42,468 nt of DNA from Dyella sp. ASV21 (lineage in GTDB: Bacteria; Pseudomonadota; Gammaproteobacteria; Xanthomonadales; Rhodanobacteraceae), in NCBI RefSeq assembly GCF_016428975.1, contig NZ_JAELTT010000035.1:1-42468 (forward strand), given 5' to 3'. This document shows positions 34,307 through 42,249 of this stretch, in pieces. The position numbers were made by a program, and so were the translations under genes. The notes under the pieces were generated by a model that was not told where the DNA came from, made no database searches, and was given only the letters and a program-made list of their open reading frames with translations. Position 1 is the stretch's first letter. Each line of letters opens with the position of its first letter.

Positions 34307-37300
34307 TCAGAAGTCGTAGCTCACCGAGAACCGGACGTAACGCGGCGTGGTGTAGGACAGCGGCACCTGCCAACTCTTGTTCAGTACGCCCGCGCCAGAC
34401 TCGGAGGTCGGGTAGTACTGGGTGATTACCTGCTTGTCGAAGATGTTGTAGACCATCACGTCGAACGACAGCTTCTTGCCAGCCCAGTTCGGGCGGTATT
34501 CGGCATTAAGGCTGAAGATCTCCTGCCATGGCGTGCGACCGGTGGAGCCCGACGGCGCCGGCGTGCCATTGGGGCCGCAGAAGTGATACGAGGCGCCGTA
34601 ACCGAACGGGTCGTCCTGGGTCGCACCGAAGTAGCCCAGGCACATCTTGGGCGTGCCGGAGAGGATCTGGGCGTTGCCGCCCACCAGCCATTCGGGGGTG
34701 ATCTGGTAGTAGCCCACCATCTTCAGCTGGTGACGACGATCATTGGCCAGGTCACCGTTGGCGTTGGTCATCACACCGGCGTTGTCCCAGTCTTCGGTCT
34801 GCGACACGTCCTGCTGGCCGATGTCCGAACGCACCGAACCTTCGGTATTGCCGAAGTTGTGCGACCACACATAGTCGATGCGGCCGTACCACTTACCGTC
34901 GAACGGATGCTCCAGGTAGAAGTTGGCCGCCACGTACTTGCGCAGCAGGTTGGGCATGCCCCAGGCCGACCAGGGAATGGTCAGCGTGCTGTAGCCACCG
35001 GCGCCGTTGGACACGTCGATCTTGGCGGTGCGACCCGGGTTCAGGATGTAGCAACCGGTGGAACCGAGCGCGGCGACCGGGTCCAGACCCTGCGCCACGG
35101 CATAGTTCTGGATGGTGGTGTCGTCGCAGGTGTCATCCAGGTCGTTGCGCAGTACGCGGTAGGTGCCCTTGGCGCCCCACACCCAGTGCTGGTCGAACAA
35201 GTCGAGCGTCTTGTCGAAGCCGGCGATGAACTCGTCCTGGTACTCGGCCTTGGCGTTGGCGCTGGTCACCGTCTTGGGGTCCGGCGGGGTGCCGAACTCG
35301 TTGTTGGCCGACACGCCGGGATAACGGTCCTGCGTGATCTGGTTCAAGCCAAGCGGCGCGCCGGTGGTCGGGTCGATGCCGGTATAGGTGAAGTACTGCG
35401 AGGTGTATGTGCTGCCCGCGGCACCACGAATGGCCACATTGGGCGGCTCGGCCAGGTAGTAGCGGCCCGCGTTGGCGTAGAGCTTGAGCGAGGAATCCCC
35501 ATACACGTCCCAGCTGGCGCCCAGGCGCGGTGCCCACTGCGGCTTGGTCAGGCGCAGGTAGGCGATGCCATCGGGGTTGTAGTTGGTGAACTGGTCGTTG
35601 CGGATGCCGATGTTCAACAGCAGGCGGTCGGTGACCTGCCAGGCGTCTTCGATGAACTGCGCGCGCTGCTTCACGCGGGCGCTGGCGGCATTGGCATAGA
35701 TGGTCTTGGCGACGTAGTAGCCGTTGCCACCCGGTGCGCCGACGCTTTCGCCCGGCAGGGTCTGAATCGGCGCATTCGGATCGCCTGCCGAGTACACCCA
35801 GTAGTAGCCCGGACCGGACGGCGTGGTGCCGATGTCCAGCGAGTTCAAATCGAGGTTGTCGATGCCGACGGTGATCGAGTGGCCGTCGATCTTGTAGTTC
35901 AGGTCCAGGCGCAGGTTGGAGGTTTTGTCGTGCGCGTTGGGATCGTCCACGGTCTCGTTGATCTGCGGGCCGCTGATGCCGCTGGAGCCGGCCGGGATCA
36001 TGCTCGGATCCTGGTTGTACGCGTGCAGCACGTAGGCGTCATCGCCACCGGCCGCGCGGCTGTAGTTCACCTGGTTCATCTTGCCGTACAGCGCTTCGAC
36101 GGTCAGGTCGTCGGTGATGTAGCCGGTGTACTTGGCCGACCATAGGTCCGCGCCGCTCTTGGTATAGGTGGCCGGGCCGAGGTAGGCGCCGAGCGTGCCC
36201 TTGGTGGCGGGCGGCGTATAGGTGTACGCGTAGGTGTTGCCCGAATACATCGACTTGTTGGAGGCACCGGTGAATTCGAGGATGTTGCTCTCGTTGATGT
36301 TCCAGTCGATCTTGCCGTACCACTTGGGGCGCGAGTACGCGTAATCGGTCTGCGTCTGGGTGGAGCGCGAGGCCACGCTGACGCCATCGTCGATATGGTC
36401 GGCTTCCACCGCACCGAAGATGTACAGCGTGTCCTTGATCAGCGGGCCGCCGAAATAGGCGTCCTCGGCGTGTTCCCACGACTTGTTGTCGTTGCGGAAC
36501 TGGTAGATCTGACCCTGGCGGCTGCCCGGACCGGTGAGGAACTGCGAGCCGGTGGGGTAGAAGGCGTTGTCCGGGTCGGCTTCGGCAAACTTCGGCTGCC
36601 ACAGCACCTGGGCGCCAAAATGCCATTCGTTGGTGCCGCGCTTGCCCACCTGGTTGATCACGCCGCCGTCGGAGCGGCCGTATTGCGCGCCGTAGCCGCC
36701 AGAGAGCATCTGCTGCTGGTCGATGGCGCCATAGGGCAGGGTGATGCCGCCGAAGTTGTGCAGCACGTCGGTGGTGTTGAAGCCGTTGATGTAATACGCG
36801 TTCTCAGCGATGGACGAACCGCCGAAGGACACCAGCGTCTGGCCGGTCGGACCGGTGAAGTACGTGCTGCCCAGGTTTACACCCGGCGCGAGCACGGCGA
36901 TCGCCTCGGCGCTGCGAGCCACCGGCAGCTTGGTCAGCTGGTCGGCGGTGATCACCGTGCGCGAGTCCATCTGGCTCACGTCGATGGCGGGCAGGGCGTT
37001 GGCCATCACCGTCACCGCGCCAAGGCTCTTGGCATCGGCGGCGGCCGCGGCGGCAAAGGAAACCTGCGTGCCCGCGCCCACCGTCAGTGCGACGTTCGAG
37101 CGGGTGTCCAGGATAGTGCCGTCCTTCTTCAGGCTCACCTTGTACGAACCCAGCGGCAGGCTGCCGGCGGAGTAGCGGCCGTTGGCGTCCACCGCGACTT
37201 CGCGGGTCACGCCGCTGTCGCTTTGGATGAGCACGGTGTCTCCCGTCGGCGCCGTGCCGAAGATCGAGCCGGTGGAGCTTTGTGCGGCGACCGGGCTAAC

Positions 37301-37390
37301 CAGCGTGACGCCGGCGGCAACCGCCAGGGCCAGCGCGGTGCGGCGCAGCGCCCGTCGCGGTGAGGTGGATACGAAACGATGATTGGACAT
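34307..37390 (-). CDS. Oar-like TonB-dependent receptor with N-terminal carboxypeptidase-regulatory-like domain
   Basis: A 1027-residue outer-membrane receptor. Signal peptide about 1-36 (ending PVAAQ). An Ig-like CarboxypepD_reg domain (about 38-118) holds VAVDANGRYSAGSLPLGSY. The plug (about 125-250) has VITADQLTKLPVARS, AYYINGFNTTDVL and GGYGAQYGRSDGGVINQVG. A long barrel ends SVSYDF. Such receptors import oligosaccharides, peptides or act as adhesin-like channels; substrate unknown. AAGAGGAAAG precedes ATG 37390. The leader is long and structured. It has no obvious functional link to its neighbours. Confidence 0.93.
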   Translation of the reverse strand: MSNHRFVSTSPRRALRRTALALAVAAGVTLVSPVAAQSSTGSIFGTAPTGDTVLIQSDSGVTREVAVDANGRYSAGSLPLGSYKVSLKKDGTILDTRSNVALTVGAGTQVSFAAAAAADAKSLGAVTVMANALPAIDVSQMDSRTVITADQLTKLPVARSAEAIAVLAPGVNLGSTYFTGPTGQTLVSFGGSSIAENAYYINGFNTTDVLHNFGGITLPYGAIDQQQMLSGGYGAQYGRSDGGVINQVGKRGTNEWHFGAQVLWQPKFAEADPDNAFYPTGSQFLTGPGSRQGQIYQFRNDNKSWEHAEDAYFGGPLIKDTLYIFGAVEADHIDDGVSVASRSTQTQTDYAYSRPKWYGKIDWNINESNILEFTGASNKSMYSGNTYAYTYTPPATKGTLGAYLGPATYTKSGADLWSAKYTGYITDDLTVEALYGKMNQVNYSRAAGGDDAYVLHAYNQDPSMIPAGSSGISGPQINETVDDPNAHDKTSNLRLDLNYKIDGHSITVGIDNLDLNSLDIGTTPSGPGYYWVYSAGDPNAPIQTLPGESVGAPGGNGYYVAKTIYANAASARVKQRAQFIEDAWQVTDRLLLNIGIRNDQFTNYNPDGIAYLRLTKPQWAPRLGASWDVYGDSSLKLYANAGRYYLAEPPNVAIRGAAGSTYTSQYFTYTGIDPTTGAPLGLNQITQDRYPGVSANNEFGTPPDPKTVTSANAKAEYQDEFIAGFDKTLDLFDQHWVWGAKGTYRVLRNDLDDTCDDTTIQNYAVAQGLDPVAALGSTGCYILNPGRTAKIDVSNGAGGYSTLTIPWSAWGMPNLLRKYVAANFYLEHPFDGKWYGRIDYVWSHNFGNTEGSVRSDIGQQDVSQTEDWDNAGVMTNANGDLANDRRHQLKMVGYYQITPEWLVGGNAQILSGTPKMCLGYFGATQDDPFGYGASYHFCGPNGTPAPSGSTGRTPWQEIFSLNAEYRPNWAGKKLSFDVMVYNIFDKQVITQYYPTSESGAGVLNKSWQVPLSYTTPRYVRFSVSYDF

Positions 37391-38110
37391 GCTTTCCTCT
37401 TAAGCCAGGTGGTACGACTCAAAACATCGAGCCAGCCTGCGGTCGCACAGGCGCACGCCGCCGCCTCCCGTGACAGGCACGGGTTGGTAGGACTGGCTCT
37501 ATCTCCGTGGAAGAGGCTGCGCGTCGCGGAGCCTCCGGATGGCGGCGCGGCTTAGCCGGCAGCGTTCGGTGCGTGAGGGGATGCGTCCGCAATCCCGTGG
37601 TGGCCTGGTGCAGGCAAGCAGTGCAGCAACAGCATGACAAGCTCTCCCCTGGGGCCGACCACCGGCGACGGTGGCGTCCCTGAAAAAGGCCTCGAGAGGC
37701 CAACGTAAGTTTTTAGGCCGCAGAAACCCGCGCCACGCGGTTTACACCGGTGGAAAGTCGGATATCGGCTTGGCTTGTAGCTCCCCAGCGTCACGCGCTG
37801 CTGCTGTTGCAGTCATCGCGTCGCAACATCGACGTTACGTGTAGTCCAAACGTTACACAACGGTTATGAATGGGCTGTTCAGTTCCGAAAGAACTTGCTT
37901 GCAATCCTTGACTGAAGCGAGGCTTTCAGTTCGGTATTTCTCGCGACGAGAGCAGCCGGGGCGTGAATTAATGCGGACTTACGAGCAAGACCTTTCGTTT
38001 CTTCCGAAACCTTTCCGCAGGAATACGCGATGCCACAGGCAGTCAATCGCAGCATCTCTCGCCCCAAGTCGGATTTTACTGAACGAATGCTGAATTTCAC
38101 TTGCCATGAA
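37391..38110. other. Long intergenic region upstream of the large TonB receptor
   Basis: About 720 bases without a convincing gene. The half near the receptor is GC-rich and structured: a three-stem element at 37429-37499 and hairpins at 37659-37674 (CCACCG/CGGTGG) and 37688-37701. The half from about 37800 is clearly richer in A and T than the surroundings. It holds repeats ACGTTAC at 37832 and 37850 and ACGGTTA at 37860, which may mark a promoter/operator region. Two overlapping small frames (37866-38093 plus, 37879-38130 minus) lack ribosome sites or known domains. Confidence 0.5.
37429..37499 (-). promoter_or_regulatory. Structured leader element, possible three-way junction
   Basis: On the minus strand GAGCCAG and CTGGCTC (7 bp) close a 71-base element. 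It contains two hairpins: CCCGTG/CACGGG with a 5-base loop, and CCTGTG/CGCAGG with a 4-base loop and one G-U pair. It lies 38-109 bases before the receptor start. I do not match it to a known riboswitch. Confidence 0.3.
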
Positions 38111-38145
38111 CATAAAAGAAAAGCGCCCACCGAAGTGGGCGCTTT
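38111..38145 (-). terminator. Terminator of the glutaredoxin-rhodanese gene
   Basis: AAAGCGCCCAC (38120-38130) pairs with GTGGGCGCTTT (38135-38145) around CGAA. On the minus strand the stem is followed by a T-rich run (TTTTCTTTTA). Strong intrinsic terminator. Confidence 0.9.
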
Positions 38146-38175
38146 GGACGTCTAGACTGCTTTAAGGCCGATGGC

Positions 38176-39099
38176 TCAGTAGCGCGGCACCGAGGCGTCG
38201 ATCTCGCGCGCCCAGGCGTCCATGCCGCCTTCGACGTTGTAGACCTTGCTGAAGCCATGCGCGGCAAAACGCTCGGCCACACCGCGGCTGGAAACGCCGT
38301 GGTGGCAGATGAAGGCGATCTCGGTGTCCTTGGGCAGGGCAGCCAGGGCTTCGTAGCCTTCCTCTTCCAGGATGCGGGCCTGCGCCAGCGCTGCGGCCTG
38401 GGCGCGGCCATGGGCCGGGCGCACGTCCACCAGGGTGAGGTTGCCGGCGGCCAGGCGCTCCTTGAGCTGCTGCACGGTGAGCGAGCCGATCTCCTGCGCG
38501 CCCGGGAACTTCAGGCTCAGGCCTTCGCCCTGCACGGTGGAGACCCAGTCGATCACGATGCCCTTGGCGCGCTGGGCGCTACCCGGGTCGAAATGCACTT
38601 CGATGCCGTTGGCCACCACCACGATGTCATGGTCGCTGCCCGGGGCCAGTTGGAAGCCGGCGCTATGGTCCGGGCCGATCTCCAGGTGCAGAGCCATGCC
38701 TTGGGCGCTGGCCGTGCCCTGGCGGATGGCCTCCGCGGCTTTGTCGGTGATGGTGATTTGCGGCGGCGTGCGGTCCGGAGCGGCCGCGCCGAACAGCTGA
38801 TGCAGTTCGCCGCTGGCGTACATCTGGCGAATGATGTCCGCACCGCCCACGAGCTCGCCCTGTACGTATAGCTGGGGGATGGTCGGCCAGTCGCCGTACG
38901 CCTTGATGCCCTCGCGGATTTCCGGGTCTTCCAGCACATTGACCGTGTGGTAGTCCGGCAGCAGCTCGTTCAGCGTATTGGTGGCGGCGGCCGAGAAGCC
39001 GCACATCGGCTGTTGGCGGGTGCCCTTCATAAACAGCACCACGCGGTGGTTCTGCAGCAGGGATTCGATACGTTCGCGGGTGGCGCTGTCGAGGGACAT
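38176..39099 (-). CDS. Monothiol glutaredoxin / A-type-like / rhodanese fusion
   Basis: A 307-residue cytosolic protein with three domains. Residues 1-105 form a Grx4-type monothiol glutaredoxin with C33-G-F-S, KGTRQQP and WPTIPQLYVQGELVGG, expected to bind a glutathione-ligated [2Fe-2S] cluster. Residues of about 111-205 resemble an IscA/HesB A-type carrier (ITDKAAEAI, GIEVHFDPGSA, IDWV, GLSLKFP) but carry none of its three Cys. Residues of about 210-307 form a rhodanese domain with active Cys near 265 (FICHHGVSSRG). It probably acts in Fe-S cluster handling or sulfur transfer. GGAG precedes ATG 39099. Confidence 0.9.
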   Translation of the reverse strand: MSLDSATRERIESLLQNHRVVLFMKGTRQQPMCGFSAAATNTLNELLPDYHTVNVLEDPEIREGIKAYGDWPTIPQLYVQGELVGGADIIRQMYASGELHQLFGAAAPDRTPPQITITDKAAEAIRQGTASAQGMALHLEIGPDHSAGFQLAPGSDHDIVVVANGIEVHFDPGSAQRAKGIVIDWVSTVQGEGLSLKFPGAQEIGSLTVQQLKERLAAGNLTLVDVRPAHGRAQAAALAQARILEEEGYEALAALPKDTEIAFICHHGVSSRGVAERFAAHGFSKVYNVEGGMDAWAREIDASVPRY

Positions 39100-39193
39100 G
39101 GAAAACTCCGGCAAAGAGGGCCAATTGTAGCCCCCTTGATATGCCGACGCCTGCCGCGGCTTCAAGGTGCGGCGGCCCGCTGGGGCGACCGCT

Positions 39194-40051
39194 TCAGGCC
39201 GCCGGTCGCAACTGGCTCAGATCCAGCTGGCTGCGGGTGAGCGGGGCCAGGGCCAGGGCCGCGGCCGGGGAGGGCAGCACCAGCTCCCGGCTGGCGCGAC
39301 CCAGCGGGGCATGCTGTTCGCTCCAGTGGATCAGCTCCATGGCGCCGGTGTGGTCTTCGATCAGCGCCGTGCAGTGCTCCACCCAATCACCGTCGTTGAG
39401 ATACAGCACGCCGTCCATGTCGCGCACATGCCCAAAGTGGATGTGTCCACAGATATGTCCATCGAAGCCACGTTCGCGCGCGTCGTCGGCCACCCGCTGC
39501 TCATAAGCGCGGATATAGGCCAGCGCCTTGCCGATGTGCGACTTCACAATGATCGAGAGCGGCAGGTAGGGCAGGTCCAGCCGGCGGCGCATCGCGTGCA
39601 CGCGACGGTTGGTCCAGCAGATGAAGCGATGCATCACCTCCCCCAGGTGCACCATCCATGTGCGCCCGACCTGCTCCGGATCGAATTCGTCGCCGTGGCT
39701 GACGCGGTAGCGCCGTCCGTCCGCACCTTCGTGCACGGCGTCCAGCGCTATCTTTACGCCGCCAAAGCTCTGTCCGGCCAAGCCACGCACCGGGGCGTCG
39801 TGATTGCCGGGGATATAGGTTACTTCCACCCCGCGCCGGGCCAGGTCCAGTACCTCGGCGATCACTGCGCCGTGATCGGCGTGCCACCAGGTGCGGCGCG
39901 CCAGCGCTTCCATGTCGACGATGTCGCCAACCAGATAGAGTTTTTCGCAGCGCAGTTTGCGCAGGAAGTCGAGCAGGTAGCTGGCCTTGCAATCGGGCGT
40001 GCCCAGGTGCACGTCGGAGATGAAGGCGCTGCGGCAGTGAAAGGTCGCCAT
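39194..40051 (-). CDS. LpxH-like metallophosphoesterase
   Basis: A 285-residue calcineurin-like phosphoesterase related to UDP-2,3-diacylglucosamine pyrophosphatases of lipid A synthesis. The dimetal motifs are SDVHLG, VGDIVDM, PGNHDAP, VSHGDEFD and GHIHFGHV, with NDGDWVEHC near the end. It could be LpxH2-type or act on another phospholipid or nucleotide. The C-terminus carries a hydrophobic Ala/Leu stretch (AAALALAPL) that may touch the membrane. Its ribosome site is buried in a perfect 8-bp hairpin. It lies between the SGNH hydrolase and the glutaredoxin fusion on one strand. Confidence 0.85.
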   Translation of the reverse strand: MATFHCRSAFISDVHLGTPDCKASYLLDFLRKLRCEKLYLVGDIVDMEALARRTWWHADHGAVIAEVLDLARRGVEVTYIPGNHDAPVRGLAGQSFGGVKIALDAVHEGADGRRYRVSHGDEFDPEQVGRTWMVHLGEVMHRFICWTNRRVHAMRRRLDLPYLPLSIIVKSHIGKALAYIRAYEQRVADDARERGFDGHICGHIHFGHVRDMDGVLYLNDGDWVEHCTALIEDHTGAMELIHWSEQHAPLGRASRELVLPSPAAALALAPLTRSQLDLSQLRPAA

Positions 40052-40059
40052 GGCAGTCT

Positions 40060-40079
40060 CTCCCGGTGGTTACCGGGAG
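40060..40079 (-). promoter_or_regulatory. Hairpin sequestering the phosphoesterase ribosome site
   Basis: CTCCCGGT and ACCGGGAG form a perfect 8-bp stem with a 4-base loop (AACC on the mRNA). The 3' arm contains GGGAG, the Shine-Dalgarno, 8 bases before ATG 40051. Folding would block initiation. Confidence 0.55.
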
Positions 40080-40160
40080 CTCAGCATGCGCGCGGCAGGT
40101 CACCGCACGATGGCGGAATGGTTGCAGAGCGGTTGCGGCGCGCCCGAGACGGGCGTTGGC

Positions 40161-40757
40161 TCAGCCGGCGAGCAGCGCCTTGGCGACGGGCAGGGCGGCT
40201 TCCGTCCACAGCGCGTACTGTGCGGCAGACGGATGCAGTCCATCCTCGGCGAGCAGTGCCGGGTGCTGGCGGGACAGGCCGGTGATATCCACGAAGGCCA
40301 CGCCGTGTTGGCTGGCCTCCTCGTGCGCGATGGCGTTGTAGGTATCCAGTTCCTGCGCGATGCGCCGCACGTCGCGGCCGCTGCCGTGTGCGAACGGAGT
40401 AACGCCCCAGTCGGGAATCGACAGCACCAGGGTGCGCTCGGCACGGTCGCCGGCCAAGCCGACAGCGCGCTTCAGCATGTGCCCGAACTCGCGCCGGTAA
40501 TCCTCCGCGCTGCGGCCGCGGTACTGGTTGTTTACCCCGATCAGCAGGCTGACCAGGTCGTACGGCGGCTCGAACGTGGCGGCGTCCATGGCGGCCGCCA
40601 ACTCGTCGGTGGTCCAGCCGGTGGTGGCGACGATGCGTGGATCGTCCAGCGCCACCCCCTCCCTGCGTAGCCGCACGGCCAGTTGCATCGGCCAGCGGCC
40701 GGCTTCGGGCACGCCCTCGCCGATCGAATAGGAATCACCCAGCGCGAGATAACGCAT
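40161..40757 (-). CDS. SGNH-family hydrolase/esterase
   Basis: A 198-residue SGNH (GDSL) hydrolase. Block I LALGDSYSIGEG has the nucleophilic Ser, block III is LIGVNNQYRG (oxyanion Asn), and block V EDGLHPSAAQY has the catalytic Asp-His. Gly of block II may be in TTGWTTDEL. There is no signal peptide, so it is cytosolic. Substrates range from lysophospholipids to acylated sugars, and the gene context does not settle which. It starts 6 bases after the aminotransferase stop, so the two are co-transcribed. Confidence 0.88.
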   Translation of the reverse strand: MRYLALGDSYSIGEGVPEAGRWPMQLAVRLRREGVALDDPRIVATTGWTTDELAAAMDAATFEPPYDLVSLLIGVNNQYRGRSAEDYRREFGHMLKRAVGLAGDRAERTLVLSIPDWGVTPFAHGSGRDVRRIAQELDTYNAIAHEEASQHGVAFVDITGLSRQHPALLAEDGLHPSAAQYALWTEAALPVAKALLAG

Positions 40758-40763
40758 GGGGGA

Positions 40764-42005
40764 TCAGGCCACCGCGGCGCGCGGCTTCTGCGCCGCCGCC
40801 ATGCCGGCGAGTACGCGCTCGATGCGCACGAATACCTCGCGGATCTGATCCGGCGGTGGCAGCAGGGTCAGGCGCAGATGGCGACTGTGCGGCACGTTGA
40901 AGCTACTGCCGGGCACCACCAGCACCGATTCTTCTTCCAGCAGCCGCAGCGCAAAGGCGTTGTCGTCGAAGTCGCCCAGGCGATCGGCGCGCACGCGCGG
41001 GAACGCATACAACGCACCCGAAGGCGCCACGATGTCCAGGAAGTGGCTGGCGGCCACGCCTTCCAGCACGGCACGGCGTGCCTCATGCAGGCGACCGCCC
41101 GGCGCGGTGAGCGCGTTGATGGTCGGTGCGCTTTGCAGGGCCGGACGCACGGCCCACTGGGCGGTGACGTTGGCGCAAAGACGCAGCGCGGCCAGCAACT
41201 GCAGGGCGTCGCGATAATCGGTGCTACGTGCGGGGTCGCCCGACAGGCTCATCCAGCCCACGCGGTAACCGCAGGCGCGATGCACCTTGCTGAGGCCGCC
41301 AAAGCTGACGCAAGGGAGGTCACCGGCTACTTCGGCCAACGGCTGGAACGGCGTGCCGTCGTACAGGATCTCGTCGTAGATCTCATCGCTCAGCAGCAGC
41401 AGATGATGCTTGGCGGCGATGGCGACGATGCGCTCCAGCAACTCGCGCGGATAGACCGCGCCGGTGGGATTGTTCGGATTGATCAGCACCAGGGCGCGCG
41501 TGCGCGGCGTCACCAGGGCTTCGATCTCGGCCGGGTCGGGCAGGTGGCCGTGCTCGGCGAGGCAGCGGTAGTAGCGCGGCTTGCCGTCGTTGAGGATGGT
41601 GGCTGCGCTCCACAGCGGGTAGTCGGGGCTGGGCAGCAGTACTTCGTCGCCTGGCTGCAGCAGGGCGCGCAGGCTCAGGTCGATCAGCTCGCTCACGCCG
41701 TTGCCGATGAACACCCGTTCCATGTCCACGCCGCGGGCACCGCGATGGCGCTGCTGGGCGGCGATGGCGTCGCGGGCTTCCTCCAGGCCCTGCTCGTGGC
41801 CGTAGGCCTCGCTTTCCTGCAGGTGGCGGGCGATCGCCTCGCGCAGGTGAGCGGGTGTTTCGAAGCCGTAACGGCCCGGATTGCCGATGTTGAGCTTGAT
41901 GATCGGGAGGCCAGCAGCCTCCAGCTCACGCGATCGCCGGGTGAGTGCGCCACGGATTTCGTAGCGCACGTCCGCCAGGTGCGCACTGGGTTTGATCGAG
42001 GCCAA
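40764..42005 (-). CDS. AlaA-like pyridoxal-phosphate aminotransferase
   Basis: A 413-residue class I aminotransferase closest to glutamate-pyruvate transaminases AlaA/AlaC. The opening ASIKPSAHLADVRYEIRG matches AlaA. Other motifs are KLNIGNPGRYGF, GNGVSELIDL (PLP phosphate), LINPNNPTGAVYP, LLLSDEIYDEI and FGGLSKVHRACGYRVGW with the PLP Lys. The start is a TTG at 42005, preceded by AAGGAC about 7 bases upstream; homology starts at that codon, so a rare TTG start is likely. First gene of the operon with the SGNH hydrolase. Confidence 0.9.
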   Translation of the reverse strand: MASIKPSAHLADVRYEIRGALTRRSRELEAAGLPIIKLNIGNPGRYGFETPAHLREAIARHLQESEAYGHEQGLEEARDAIAAQQRHRGARGVDMERVFIGNGVSELIDLSLRALLQPGDEVLLPSPDYPLWSAATILNDGKPRYYRCLAEHGHLPDPAEIEALVTPRTRALVLINPNNPTGAVYPRELLERIVAIAAKHHLLLLSDEIYDEILYDGTPFQPLAEVAGDLPCVSFGGLSKVHRACGYRVGWMSLSGDPARSTDYRDALQLLAALRLCANVTAQWAVRPALQSAPTINALTAPGGRLHEARRAVLEGVAASHFLDIVAPSGALYAFPRVRADRLGDFDDNAFALRLLEEESVLVVPGSSFNVPHSRHLRLTLLPPPDQIREVFVRIERVLAGMAAAQKPRAAVA

Positions 42006-42150
42006 CGCGAACGTCCTTTGACTTGTTGTTGTCGCGGCGCAGCAAACGCCGGCATTTCCCGCATGCTAGCAGCGTCCCGGCGCGTCGTGGGAGCCTGAAA
42101 AGGCCGCGTTTCGGGCTTTTTTCTGTCAGTTCGCCACTTGCGCTGCCCCG

Positions 42151-42208
42151 GCCATCCCCGACACGCCGCTTGCCGCGTCGCCGCCTCGGCAAGCGGCGTG
42201 CGGATGGC
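42151..42208. repeat. 58-base near-perfect inverted repeat
   Basis: CACGCCGCTTGCCG (42162-42175) pairs perfectly with CGGCAAGCGGCGTG (42187-42200) around an 11-base loop. Outside it GCCATCC (42151-42157) pairs with GGATGGC (42202-42208), for 21 bp in all. It lies between two divergent genes and has no T-run, so it is not a normal terminator. Possible REP-like element or operator. Confidence 0.6.
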
Positions 42209-42249
42209 GGTCGTATTTCGAGTGGGCGTACAGGGCATAATTCCGTCCC

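Noticed and set aside
37391-37860. Known riboswitch (cobalamin, TPP or c-di-GMP) before the large TonB receptor
   Set aside because: I looked for their conserved sequence boxes on the minus strand and did not find them. The element is reported only as an unassigned structure.
37866-38130. Two overlapping small frames on opposite strands in the large intergenic gap
   Set aside because: Neither has a good ribosome site or a known domain, and the minus one runs into the terminator at 38111-38145. The region is described as noncoding.
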